From Clarireedia homoeocarpa (Eukaryota > Ascomycota > Leotiomycetes > Helotiales > Rutstroemiaceae), in the NCBI GenBank assembly GCA_001465935.1, contig LNKV01000066.1, positions 1 through 64,000 of the forward strand: DNA of 64,000 nt, given 5' to 3'. The stretch's first letter is position 1. Every line of letters starts with the position of its first letter. The notes under the pieces were generated by a model that saw only the letters and a list, made by a program, of their open reading frames with translations, ran no database searches and was not told where the DNA came from. Positions 1 through 12,083 of the stretch are shown piece after piece. The position numbers and the translations under genes are program-made.

Positions 1-882
1 ACCCCCAAGTCCTCGGCCTCTTTCCAGCGGCCTTGATTCAAGTACGTTAAGGCCAGGTTGGCTATGCTCATGAGCGTATCGGGATGCTCCTGGCCAAGCA
101 CCTGCTTCCTTATCTCCATCACTTGCACCCCCAAGTCCTCGGCCTCTTTCCAGCGGCCTTGATTCAAGTACGTTAAGGCCAGGTTGGCTATGCTCATGAG
201 CGTATCGGGATGCTCCTGGCCAAGCACCTGCTTCCTTATCTCCATCACTTGCACCCCCAAGTCCTCGGCCTCTTTCCAGCGGCCTTGATTCAAGTACGTT
301 AAGGCCAGGTTGGCTATGCTCATGAGCGTATCGGGATGCTCCTGGCCAAGCACCTGCTTCCTTATCTCCATCACTTGCACCCCCAAGTCCTCGGCCTCTT
401 TCCAGCGGCCTTGATTCAAGTACGTTAAGGCCAGGTTGGCTATGCTCATGAGCGTATCGGGATGCTCCTGGCCAAGCACCTGCTTCCTTATCTCCATCAC
501 TTGCACCCCCAAGTCCTCGGCCTCTTTCCAGCGGCCTTGATTCAAGTACGTTAAGGCCAGGTTGGCTATGCTCATGAGCGTATCGGGATGCTCCTGGCCA
601 AGCACCTGCTTCCTTATCTCCATCACTTGCACCTCCAAGTCCTCGGCCTCTTTCCAACGGCCTTGATATTGGTACGTTGAGGCCAGGTTGGCCATGCTCG
701 TGAGCGTATCGGGATGCTCCTGGCCCAGCACCCGCTTCCTTATCTCTATCACCTGTATGTCCAAGTCCTCAGCCTCTTTCCAACGGCCTTGATTCTGGTA
801 CGTTGAGGCCAGTCTGGACATTCTCGTGAGCGTATCGGGATGCTCCTGGCCTAGCACTCTTTTGTTCGTCTCATAGGCCTCG
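1..882 (-). repeat. 126-bp tandem TPR-coding repeats, five identical plus two diverged
   Basis: Units start at 1, 127, 253, 379 and 505 and I see no base difference among these five. Units at 631 and 757 are diverged (for example acctcc for accccc, and a tattgg or ttctgg block for ttcaag). Each unit is 42 codons, so copy-number change keeps frame. The array lies inside the NLR and continues left of the window. Confidence 0.97.
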
Positions 883-2970
883 AAAAACTGCTTTTCAGCC
901 TCATTATACCGTCCATCCTGGAAAAGACATGTCCCAAATCTCCATACTAGTTTGCCTCTACTCTTTAGATCTTCACAAACATCAGATTTAAGCACATATT
1001 GCACGTGCGGAAGATATATCCTCCATACACTCCGGTTATGGTGGTCATCGTCCGGGAAGACTTCTTCTAATCGCGTAATGGCCTTTTCAGTCCATTGAGT
1101 AATTAGCTCTTGCTTTCGAAGCCAGTTTCGTGTTGCGAGATGTACTAGCCGATGAAGATCCAGAGCCTGGTCTGCTGAGCGCTTGGTAATAAAAGAGTAT
1201 GCATCGAGAGTCCCAATTGCATCGATTTCCTTTTTCTTAGATGGGCCTGCGGGAAGTAGAGACAGTTGGATATCCTTTGAGTCTATACAAGCCATAAATG
1301 ACAGATATTCGGCTGCAAGAAGATCGCGCTGCCGGATCTGCTCAAACGAGATCAGCCACGTAATAGCTACTGGATTCTTTATATTGTGATATCTCCCATC
1401 ATCCTCAAATTCTTCGCTAAGCAGATCGATCATATCTTCTTCTTGCTCTGCCAGGATAGATAGATAGTCAGAAATTGCTATCTCATTCTCGTTGATATAT
1501 GCTACTGCTTGAACAATAGCCAATGGAAGGTAAGTAAGCTCTGTAAGTAAAGCTTCCGTATCCGGTCGATTTTTGACTAGGTCTGGATTCACTAAACACT
1601 TTTGAAGTAATTGTGTAGCCACAGTTTCTTCCATCTTGGGTACTTTAACGATATTATTCTTTGCGAGCTTGACGGCTGTCTTGCGATCTCGTGTTGTGAA
1701 TACAACACATCCATGCTCACTTTTTGGCAAGTAATCGATCAAACGACTAGACTGACTAATCCACATATTAATATCGTCAGCGTTGTCAAACACAAGAAGC
1801 CACTGCTTGGTGCTTTCTTTGCTCAAGTACTCCTGCATAAGCCGTTTTACATCCGCCTTCTTGTCTTCCCAACCGGGTATACAAAGCTTTTGGGCCACAT
1901 CCAGATATGCTTGTTGAAGACTTTCCATATTCACTGCCGATATCCAGATAATTGAGCAACTCTTATGCTTGTCTCTGACTCGGTAGACAAGCTCGAGTAC
2001 CAATTGTGTTTTGCCCACACCGCCAAGCCCGGTAATGGCTAGTTTTGTAGTTTGGCCTTGTTTAAAGAGCTGCTTTTCAAGTTCTGCAAGCTGGAACTCA
2101 CGACCCGTGAAGTTGGGATTTCTCTCAAATGGCACAATAAAAGGAGTTTTACTATCTACATAATAAGAATTAGTATAGATCGGGGCATGTTAGATCTAGC
2201 ATACCTTTCAAATCTCTCTGCTCGCTACTCTCCGAGAATCCTCTCGCTGTCATTTGGAACCGCTTCAGTGCGGCTTCCTTTCCCTCACCATAGATAGCTG
2301 GCATAGACACCTCGCAGAGACCTAAAAGACAGTACACTGAATCTTCTTCTTCTGTTGTCTGGCGTCGTGCTGCCCACCCTCTTCGCTCATCTATACTAAA
2401 ATCGGAAAAGTGATTTCCTTGTAAGGCCTTGGTTGGAATTCCGGTAATTTCGTGGATAGGCGTTTCTAGTGATACTCTATCACCTAGTCGCTTGCCTTCT
2501 TTTGAGAAAAATTCCACTACTGCTGGAGCAACAAGTTCTTGAAGTGTCCAGCCTCTGGTAAACCATCTGCTTCTCCGAAAAGCCTCTTTCCATATACTCT
2601 GGTTAGCCTGAGTATCTATTTTATCAGCCGGTAAAGATACATCTGCAAGATATACATAGCATTTCTTCGCATTTCGATACCAGCGAAACATAGAGTTAAT
2701 CGCCGTCGAAAGCTCTGCAGGATTTGTTTTATCAATGCAACATGTATCTACCCAGAAGTACATATAGCCATCCTTGGTAGCCTGCTCTCCACAAAACTTG
2801 ATCTTTTCATAACCGGTCTTACTCTTTCCGCCACCACTAATGAGTTCTTGATAGGTGACCTCTTGGCCAGGTGTCCAAGTGTGCGAGAGTATGGTATAGG
2901 CGAGGTCATTGTGGGTAGGAACTTGGACCAGGCTGAAGTCGCCAGGCCCAACAAGCTTTAATAGACGCAT
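1..2970 (-). CDS. HET / NB-ARC / TPR NLR-type receptor, 3' end outside window
   Basis: Fungal STAND protein of the kind that controls heterokaryon incompatibility or non-self recognition, presumably cytosolic. Exon 1 (2970-2205) encodes an N-terminal HET domain, residues about 1-255, with ILSHTW near residue 27, the FWVDTCCID block and RGWTLQELVAP. A 49-bp intron (2204-2156, GTATGC...TAG) keeps frame. Exon 2 starts at 2155 and stays open to base 1. It carries the NB-ARC P-loop GLGGVGKTQL (about residues 296-305), a Walker B-like LLVFDNADD, FTTRD and LPLAIVQA. From about residue 650 it becomes 42-residue TPR units (IRKQVLGQEHPDTL...NQGRWKEAEDL). The start ATG at 2970 opens directly into the usual HET N-terminus. 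No stop or frameshift was seen. The array continues past base 1, so total length is unknown. Domain calls are firm; the biological role is inferred from the family. Confidence 0.93.
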
Positions 2971-3953
2971 AGTGGAAAGTTATTTGATCAGAGAGTACTG
3001 AGTGGAGTGAGAAGGACAATTATAGCAGATACTTTATGCGAGGTGGTCAATAGATCACAAAGCATGAAGATGCTGAATAGTGATCACGTGCAACAGAGTA
3101 TGTATAAGTGTCGGTTGGCTTAGTACTGTACAGCTGTGTTGGTCCGATTATGGGATTCGTGGCACCACACGCAGTCACATATGGTGGCTAAGTGGTGCAG
3201 GGGTTAATTCTCTAAATAGGTGGGAGGGAGAGCTTGGACTATATAGACCTCTCTCCCGTACTAACTACTATACTACAGCGCGTATCTAATGTCCTGTGGT
3301 ATCTCTCCCGTAGTTCAATGAATACACTGAACCGACAATAAGTTATCTTAGTAACAACTGACCGGATATCGAGGAGGTAAGCAAGTAATCGTGGGTGGTC
3401 CCACTGAAACTTTAATCATGCCACCAGTTGGTGTACTACCTATCCGACCAACTCCCAAACCTCAATATTCGACTAAAATATATGCTTTTGAGATCTCTAC
3501 TCTAGCAGGTGTATATACGAGCTCTTAATGATTAAATTGTATTAGGACAATCAGATATATAAGTTTTCAAATATCCAGATTGCACTTGAACAATCAGAAA
3601 TCCGAAGTTGGTCGGATAGTTAGTACACCCACTGGTGATCCAGCAGAAGCTGGCTGGGTTGGAATACCATTCCTAGAGCTCAAAAAATCCTGGGTGGAAT
3701 AGGATGCCCAACTCTGTCAAAAAATAGCAATAAATTTTCTGCACAGTTGTCGCTGCTATTTGATACTGCACATGCCGCATGACATCTTCAAAACTACTTT
3801 GAGTATCACTGCGGTAGTTAAATAACTATCTATTAATATACATTCTAAAAATCGCTCAGCCGGTTCCCCTAAATAATCAACACCCAGCCAGATTAACCAC
3901 CTACAACCGACGGGCTATCTACAAATCCAATCCACTCGACTCTTCAGGTCCAT
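2971..3953. other. Intergenic, NLR promoter side, contains a candidate MITE
   Basis: No convincing gene. It holds the upstream region of the NLR and, at 3423-3636, an element with terminal inverted repeats listed separately. The interior of that element and its right flank are AT-rich. The short ORFs here have no recognisable protein signature. Confidence 0.6.
3423..3636. mobile_element. Candidate MITE with about 33-bp imperfect terminal inverted repeats
   Basis: The left arm at 3423-3455 begins accagttggtgtactacc and the right arm at 3604-3636 is its reverse complement with about three mismatches. Total length is 214 bp, the interior is AT-rich and there is no coding capacity, which fits a non-autonomous DNA transposon. 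I could not identify a clear target-site duplication, so the outer boundaries are uncertain. Confidence 0.5.
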
Positions 3954-4999
3954 CTATACCTCACCCGAAGCGGTCCCCTCCTCCGAAGAGCTCCCCTCCT
4001 CCTGCGACACCTTCCTCCCGGTCAAACCTTTCTCCTTACTCCCCTCTACAACCCGTCTCGTATAGTCGCCCGGCCCATGACACCCATCCGGAACATAAAA
4101 CCTCTTATCCACCCTCGACAGCGTAAACGTCGCTATAATCACCACCTCCAGCATAAACCCAAAGCAATAAAATGCTGCTTTCCCATCATACCAAGCCGGA
4201 TCACTCACCAATCTCGGACTCTCCCACGTCGTCCCCGCCTTAAACCCCGCAATTACCATCGCCAACCCAGACGTAATCAGCAGCACCGTCGTCTTCGCCC
4301 CAATACTTCCCTCTCCAAAATTCTCTGCATCTTCTGCAGCCGGAAGCCCATAGGCCAGTCCCAGCAGCACAAAGGGTATCACCGTCACAACCACAACCCA
4401 CGTCGTCGACGCAAGCCCCACATCGCGAATCGCCCGCAGCGTCCCCACATCATGCGTATTAATCGAAATAACCAGCCCTGTGATCCCCATCACCAGACTC
4501 CCCACCACCCCGACAAAAATCCCCTTCATTAGCACACCCAACCCTTTATTCCATCCCACCCTCGGCTGCCGCGCGCGCAGGATGCGCTGCGCAAAGAGCA
4601 GATTCACGATATAGATGATGATACTCCCGGCATTATTAAAGACCTGCGCTGCAATGGCGAGACGGGTGTTGCTAGGGTTTTTGGACCATGCGATGCGGGT
4701 GCCGCAGGTGATCAGGCGGATGAGACAGAAGACGTTGAGGACCCAGGAGACGATGAATTTGTGAGAGCGGCGACGGTTACGGAAGAAGAGGGTTATGTTG
4801 AGGACGGAGAAGAGAAGGTAGATGGGGATGAAGCAGGCGCAGATGGGGAGGTCGGTGGTGGTGGTGGGGATGCCCCCGATGAGCGCGGTGGTGACGGTGG
4901 ACTGTGTGGGGGAGGGTGGTCAGTGGGAGGTTTGGGTTTTATATGTATGGATGTGGGAGGGAACGGGCTGAAGCTTACTCTTGATAAAATCGCCATCAT
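3954..4999 (-). CDS. Seven-transmembrane protein, unknown function
   Basis: Two exons: 4999-4979 (or from the second ATG at 4996) and 4901-3954, joined across a 77-bp intron (4978-4902, GTAAGC...CACACAG, with a CTGAC branch-like site). The product is about 322 residues. About seven hydrophobic helices are visible, for example around TDLPICACFIPIYLLF, SWVLNVFCLIRLITCG, QVFNNAGSIIIYIVNLLFAQ, two helices near GVVGSLVMGITGLVI and TTWVVVVTVIPFVLL, and a last one ending in the conserved-looking DKRFYVPDG. The C-terminus is hydrophilic and Ser/Glu-rich. The topology resembles fungal seven-helix families such as RTA1-like or PTH11-like proteins, but I cannot place it in one. It was probably retained as a real gene because the splice join restores a continuous membrane protein. 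Confidence 0.75.
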
Positions 5000-7910
5000 C
5001 CCTATTTCAAGATATCCTCTTTCGGCTAAAACCCCGTTTACTCAGTCGTTCGTTCGATTGCTCCAAACTCGAGTCAAAGAGAGTCTTTGTAAAAAAAAGA
5101 TTAATCTGAAATTAGAAAAACTATAATCTGAAACCTTGACTTAAAAACTTTATAGAACTTGTCTCTGCCCCATCCGTACTGTACATCAATCACCCTCATC
5201 TTATATAGCAAATCGCATTGCGACGTTCGTCCGATGATTCGTCCGAAAACATGTCCGCGGTCGAAAAAAAACATTTAAGAAGACGGGGCGCGGACGAATC
5301 AACGAATGCTCCCGGTCCCGCTTTGAAATCGTATAGCGAGGGCCCGGGATTTTTGTATGGCGAGGGGTTTGGGAAATTTGGAGGCCGAGGGGAGGAGGGA
5401 TATATTATGTTAAGTTAGGTTAAGTTGGGTCAAGTTATTTTGTACATACAATACATACATACTGTGCCGGGCTTGTCTGTGAATAGACGGCTGTAAGTGA
5501 CTACCCGAATCTGTGTTTTGTAGTTGATCGATCGGTTGTTTAATTGATTAACTAACTTGGTTGTTTGGGTGGAGATATTTGGAATTTGGTACTTGTTTTG
5601 TTGCATGGATGATTTACAGTTAGGACTAAGTTTTATATATTCTCCACGAACAACTACGCTAACTCACTAATCTCATACTTATACACTGCATCATTTTCTG
5701 CTCATTGTAGCTATGAATAGGAGAGTGTCTGTTGGAACCTGGAAGGTAGGTTGAGGGTTGCCTTTTTTTTTAATGTTGGGAGAAGTTTGTGACGCATCTC
5801 TTGTATCTTCTCTTGGCTGTATGTGTATATCTAGGGGTTGTATCTTCACCTTTAACTACTACTTTCTAGTTTGAATACTGATACTTATATTAGAAAGAAC
5901 TCTGGAAGCCTATGTGCTGGCTGACTGCTGTTGAATGTTGTCATTGGGTGGGATAGTGTGGTGGTGTGGGGGTTGTGGTGTAGTGATCTACTAGTGATGT
6001 GCTGAGGTGAAGGTGGAGGGGGAAGGTGGAGTAAGAATTGAGGTTTAGTTTGGCCTGGGTGGAATGGGGTGATATGGGTTGGGGATTAGGGGGCCTGAGA
6101 GAGAGAAGAAAGGAGGAGGAGGAGGAGGAGGGGGGGGGGGGGGGGGGGGGGAAGTAGGAGAGGCGGAGAAGACTAGAGGTGCAGCGGAAAAGATGCGTGT
6201 AAGGTGAGAAAGTATTTCGGAAACATCAATCAATGTTCTGGAAATAGTAGGTTAAAAGAGGAGATCTAGCAATAACACAAAACTTTCCGTCTAAAGAAAG
6301 TTACAAAGTAGAAAAGAAGAAAGAAAGGGACAAGGAAATACGCTCAGTTAAGGAAGATTTTAAGCTTGTGATAAGGGTCTAGTTCGTGATCGATTCTCTA
6401 GACGTTGAGTATAATAATCCTTATACCATGCTTTTCCGTATGTAGTCCTATTTCTGATATGTTGGATGACCGCAGGTGGAGAAAGGGAGACGAGGGTTTC
6501 TGACTACATCCACATTTGTGTTACGAATCTGGAGATAGGAAATACATATGGGAAGAAAGTGTAGAGAAGACTGGACCCTAGAGTATGGAGAAAACTAAAT
6601 CACAGAGGAGACTGAAGTATCAAAGAGATGAACTTTCGAGTTCTTGAAGTGGAGAATGAAGAGAAGCGAGGGTCGAAAAGAAACGGAGATAGAAAGGAAA
6701 CGGAAGTTGAAGAGAAGATCGGGTGAGAATGAGAAAAGTAATCACAGAAGTATTTCACAGTGAAATGAGAATACATAAGAATGGCACAATATGGGGTTTC
6801 ACCCAGTGTTCTCATTGTGACACCCCCCTTTCTCTCTCCTCCTTCTCCTCCTCGCGGTCTAAAAGTCCAAAATCCTAACCTACACTACAATTACACAGAT
6901 CCATCGATCAGATCATAGATGCCCACCTCTAGAGACAAGTACAGTAAGCAACACCCACCCAAACTTCCCGGGTAAGATCACAACATACACCCAACCCCAA
7001 GCATACGCACACGCAATTGCAGCCCCTGATATCTATATACAAGCCAATACAAGACAATGAAAAACGCACCAGAAAGTTGTGGCATCCTAGATCAAGTAAG
7101 ATTTCCTATCTAGTCTACCTACTTTACTTTGAGTATACATAGCATGTCATAGCATAGCATAGCATAACGAAGCAAAGCTGTGCACTTGATCCGACTTGAT
7201 TCATTTCTGTTCTTCAACCTACTTTAATTTACTCTACCACTAGTTTTACAGCATCCATAGAATCGGATTATCTTAGACCAACTTTGTTCCCCTAGTTACT
7301 GAATTCTACATACTTTCCTTCCCATCCAGTAGTTCAACTCATACCATACTAGCAGTGGCAGTGGCATTAGCAATAGCAGCAATATACGTGGCATAGCCCC
7401 CAACTCACTGCCCCCTCCACTGGTTCCCCTACCTCTCCACGTCCTTAGCTTCCTAAAAATATCCATGAAACTAGTAAGTATGACAAGAAAAACATACATA
7501 ATGCATTCAATCTCTTTCATGCATTTATTTAAATTAACCTTTTTTTGTTTCCCATCTAACTCTTAATGCTGATACAATACAAAAGTGGTATTATGTCCGA
7601 CCTCTCCCGCGTCTCACTCACACCTGTCTCTTTCTCGCTTGGCTCACCATGTGATGGTCATTACCCCTCCTCTTCCAACTCTCCGATTCGAGCCACTCGC
7701 TCGCTCATGCTTGTCAACTTCGATAAGGTTCGAGCCCATAGTCGCTGACGTGAAGGAGAAACACATAACAAAGAAAACGCCTAGTTCCCATATTTCCCTC
7801 CTCCCCGCCAAGCCAACTAACTAATCAATCACAATAGAACGCCATTAATGCATATTCCCCTCATCCCATCTCCATCGCCCGTTTTTCCCTTCATGCATCA
7901 ATCCTCCATC
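5000..7910. other. 2.9-kb intergenic stretch, no gene seen
   Basis: It holds purine-rich DNA around 6000-6350, including a 22-base G run at 6130-6151 after GGA repeats, and pyrimidine-rich DNA around 6820-6870 and 7800-7930, the latter leading into the Hrd1 3' end. Short ORFs are either low-complexity (poly-Pro from the G run) or lack any recognisable motif. It separates the seven-helix gene (-) from the 3' end of the Hrd1 gene (-), so it must include the former's promoter. Confidence 0.55.
6106..6151. repeat. GGA microsatellite ending in a 22-base G run
   Basis: Repeated GGA from about 6110 passes directly into an uninterrupted G homopolymer at 6130-6151. The true length of such a run is unreliable in any assembly. 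Confidence 0.85.
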
Positions 7911-10712
7911 TCAATTCCCATCCTCATCATCCTCTACATCTTCTACCATAACCGATCTCGCTTTTCCCTTTTCTCTCCTCCTGATGTCAGATTCATCGCT
8001 CTCGGTATTATCTCTCGACTGATAACTTGACGATTCTCCCGCCGGAATGGATTCTATAGCCGGTTTCGGCTGCAACTGTGCCTCATCGGTACTAAGACTA
8101 GTTCCTGTATCATTGTTTTGTTCACCCCCTGGCGAGGAAGAAGCCGTCAAGGTAGGTCCCGAAAATAATTGGGAGTTACTCCAATTAGGTAGGTTCGCAC
8201 TCTCACCCTCATCTCCGCCCTCGCCCTCGGTTTCATTCCTAATAGCCGTCCAGTTGCGTAAATCTGAAACACTAGTAGTAGTACCCGAATTAATAATGGG
8301 TTCACCGGATCCCTGAACGCTAGGTGGTGTATGGATGTTATTTGTATCATCACTTGAATCCTCCGCGACCGCGGCATTAACGATAGATGGCATAGGTGTG
8401 GTATGTTGTTCATGTGCAAGTGCACGCTCAGAATCCGGATTATTTATAGACGCGGCATCATTCTGCGTAGGGCTGACTGTAACGGTGGAGGCTGAGGCAT
8501 CTGACAGTCCAGACTCCCCATTCCCATTTGTCGATGGTTCGCTAGCTCCTTGGGTTGCTGACGGACCCGCGTGCGGGGTCGGAGAATTACCAATGCGTTG
8601 TAATGGTAGTAGTGACCAACCCTCTGGGATAACAACCCCAGGAGGAAGATCTGCACTTCCGCTCGGAATAGCTGAAGTATTGTGCCTAGGACCATGTCTT
8701 TGCATTTGAGGTACATGTAGTGGTCTTGTCAAATTTGGAGCTGCAAAAGGAGGTATTGGAGCCAAAGTTGGCATCGGAGGTAACACAGGCACTGCGAAAT
8801 TTGCAGCTAATGGATCTTGATTGCTATTTTGGATAGCTCTCAATCTAACCAATTCTGCTTGTAGTAAATTCGTAATTTGGAGTTCCTGTTGAGTTAATTG
8901 GAGGGCCCGAATTTCTGACACGATGCGCTGTTCGATTTCTTGTAGCTGTTGTTCGATATGAGGTGATGCTGGTGATGAATTTTGTCCAAAATTATGATTT
9001 GGCTCTTGAGGTTGAGGCTGTGGTTGTGGTTGAGCTCGTCGGGGAAACCCTAGTTCCATACCATAAACTCTAGGTCCTGGATTCGCACCCGCACCATCGA
9101 GACCTGCTTGACCTGCAGGATCGCGGAACCCTGCAAGATCATTCAGATTTCCTTGTCCAAACCCCACTCTCAAAGGTCCAAGATTGATCATACGCATACC
9201 TCCACGGCCACGGTTTGCTGGCTGGGGAGGAGCGGCAGGAGCGCGTGGCTCACCTTGATCGTCAGGCCATCGCATTCGTTGATCGTTGGGATTTTGAGCA
9301 GCGTTAGGAGGGTTAGCCGCATTTGCGGCATTAGGGTCAGCGGCAGTCTCAACGACTGGCCTTCGACATGTTGGACACACTTGTTGTCTTTCGAGCCAAC
9401 TCTTCAGACAGCCGAGATGGAGAATATGGCCACAGGGCAGTTTCTTTGGACGATTGCGCTCATTAACGGCACCTGGTCTTGCTGGTGCTCCCGCAGGCGC
9501 TGGAGGATTTGTTACAGACCAAGGTCGCATGTCTTCGCGGCAAATAATGCATGTGTCTTCTCTCTGGATGTCCTCGACAGTAGCATCTGGATATCGCTTG
9601 TTCATATCATGAGTTGCTCTGCGGTACCGGATAAATGCTGTGAGACGCTTGAGGAAAGATCTTGCCGTAACGAAAAGATCTCGCATTATGTGGATAGGTA
9701 GGCCGTAGAAAGTGAGAAGAATGAAGAAGAACGAGGTGTAGATGAGAAGTTTCATGAAGTCTGTAAAGTTTAGCTAAAGTTTTTTGAATGCATACCTTTC
9801 AACTTACCGGTGATTAGATCAAGAGTCAAAACCCATTGACCCTTCCCTTCCCAACCTGGGACTTCAATGTCCATCTCGTCGATATCATCTTCGGAAGGTA
9901 ATGGGCGATTTGCAGCATCATTGTTTTCCTCTCCCTCCGTATTTGCAGCCGCTTCTCTCTGTCTAAGAATTTCCTCCCTCTCGGCTCTCACTTCTCTTCT
10001 CCTCTCAGCCAGCCTTTCCTCTGTCTGCTTCTTTACAATCCTCTGCTCTTCCAGCGAAATTCCATATCTACAAGCCGTGCTCAAGCTCGATGTAGTCAGA
10101 ACCGCAAACTCAAAGAGAAACATAACCATCATATTAGGTCTCGCCTGTCTAATGACTGTCTCCACCGTATAGCCCATCAACCAAGCATCGTAAATGACCG
10201 AAATCGCCAAGCTTATCGATAATCTGATGTGGAAAAGTCTTGGATTTGCAGGCGGTTGCTGTTCTAGAATCTCAACTCGCCCATCACCAATCCAGCCCCA
10301 GACCTTGCCCGTAAGAAGCGCAACAAACATGACAAGAAACCAGGCTCCTACTTCTTCGCGGAATATGGTCATCGCGAGACAGGTTTCAGTAACAGCGAAC
10401 CAGGCTTTTTCGTAGAGTTGTTCGATTTCGATCGGTCTAAGTGGTCCATAGCAAAGTCGCTGAAGGCCATACATGAAGCTCGAGAATAGGAACAGGATTA
10501 GATTGATGATGATCTAGGGTCCAAAGTCAGCTTTGTTGCGGGACAGTGGGGGAGCTCGGGCTTCAGGGCATGCTTACCATCAAGCAAAGATTGCTTTGCG
10601 CAAGGTAAACACATGCTGAATAGAAGTTTGCGCGTTGATTGAAAGCAGACAGGATGACTCCCGCGGCCGCAGCCGTTGAGATACCTGCATACCAAGCAAG
10701 TCTCGAACCCAT
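7911..10712 (-). CDS. HRD1: ERAD E3 ubiquitin ligase Hrd1 (synoviolin family)
   Basis: Membrane-embedded RING ubiquitin ligase of the ER. It ubiquitinates misfolded luminal and membrane proteins in the Hrd1-Hrd3 complex and is part of the retrotranslocation channel. Three exons: 10712-10578, 10513-9808 and 9760-7911. Introns are 64 bp (GTAAGC...CCTAG) and 47 bp (GTAAGT...TACAG), and both joins keep frame, giving 896 residues. The N-terminal 320 residues form several membrane helices, with the Hrd1-type stretch FEFAVLTTSSLSTACRYG and a charged cytosolic loop rich in Glu and Arg. The RING-H2 spans about residues 351-412: CIIC, then a 20-residue Pro/Ala insert, LPCGHILHLGCLKSW and CPTC. The long C-terminus (about 480 residues) is Pro/Gln then Ser/Thr/Glu-rich and disordered, ending in an acidic tail. 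Start ATG 10712 gives the typical short N-terminal signal-anchor. Confidence 0.95.
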
Positions 10713-12083
10713 TGTGAGCTTGTCAAACGTAAACTTGCAAATGTTGGTACGAACAGAAGCTTATGGAAAGCTCGAAGCTAAGGAATCGGCAATCTGGCTC
10801 AAAAAATATCCGTCTTTGCCGATACTATTAAGGTCATGTGTCCATTGTGATACTCATCCGAATAATATTAGATGAGAGTTTGAAGCAGAAAGATGGTGGA
10901 ATCCTGCTTTGCCGTTGATTGATGATGAAATTGGGAAACTGGACACGTTCCGGGAGTGATAGATGCACGAGCCACAGTTTACGCCACTTTCTTCGTAGAG
11001 ATCCGAGTGAGAACAAATACAACTACTTTATAGGAATCTCAGTTGTATTCAAATTTATGAAGTAACCTGAGATGAGAGACTACCATTCTTCATGTTCGAA
11101 CTACTCTCTCATTGTACAGCAATACATGTGTTCTGGAATACTTCTTCATAGTTCAAGTCTCAATGAGCAGTTATAAGACTCACAGCCACACCCCGCCTCT
11201 AGAGCGAAATTCCATCTTCATCACTCAAAAAGATCGATCTCGAAAAGGCCTCAGAGAGTCCGTTAATTAGACGGTATTAGGAACAAATTTCCTATGCCCT
11301 TCATGTATGGAACCTAAGATACAATCTGACCGATTCCCAGAGGAATGAAACGTTCCTTTCATGCCCTTGCCACCGCCAATAATGGCTGCAGTATTTGGCG
11401 CCTGCAGAGAAGGTGTTTCTTAGATCATCTCATGTCAGCGGGCATTATACTCTATATTCACCACAAGCAAGCATCGGATCACTCCAAGCAAAGAAGACAA
11501 GGTATGCGGTAGAATCAGAGGCCAGTGCTCTTTTCTTTCATTCGTTCAAGTACATCAATTACTTTACTTTACTACATCCAGTACCCCATGCTATGCACGC
11601 CTCTTTCTTCTGGTCAGACCATTTCCAGCTTCTCCCTGGGTCCCACAATTCTGGTCCAGCCAAACTTTGTAGAAAATGCTCCCTTCCACCCCCATAAGTG
11701 TCAAAGCAGAATAAAAAACAGAAAATCTGTAAAAGCAACGCTCGTGATATAACAAAACTCTGTTGATGCTATTCCATATCCCATGCCATGATAATGTATG
11801 ATGATAACATTCGCCAAAATTGTAGCCTTTTTTATCTCCAGTTTCAAGTCTGCTCATGACCATGACAAAAAAAAAAGAAAGAAAAAAAAAGAATAAAAAA
11901 GTGAAGAATAAAAAAGTGGTATCGTCCCATCCCTTGTAAGAGATATAATGTTTATCTCCCATGATCCAAAGCGCCTTTATAGTAATGCAGATGTTAGACA
12001 TATCCTATCAAGATATCCCAAATCGTAAAATAAAACAATAAAACAAATCCATAACTCGTTACAATGAAGCCGTGAAGGTCAAT
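10713..12083. other. Intergenic between HRD1 promoter and C2H2 gene 3' end
   Basis: 1.4 kb without a supportable gene. The left part is the HRD1 upstream region. The right part (about 11860-12060) is A-rich, with runs such as the one at 11867-11911, and is likely 3' UTR of the C2H2 gene. Confidence 0.5.

Noticed and set aside
1..630. Regular identical repeats resembling a CRISPR array
   Set aside because: The 126-bp units abut without spacers and translate in one frame as TPR motifs within an NLR.
4077..4532. Plus-strand ORF of 151 codons
   Set aside because: Antisense shadow of the seven-helix membrane protein; Arg/His/Pro-rich artefact composition.
6045..6233. Minus-strand ORF with a poly-Pro run
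   Set aside because: Created entirely by the GGA/poly-G tract; no other protein signal.
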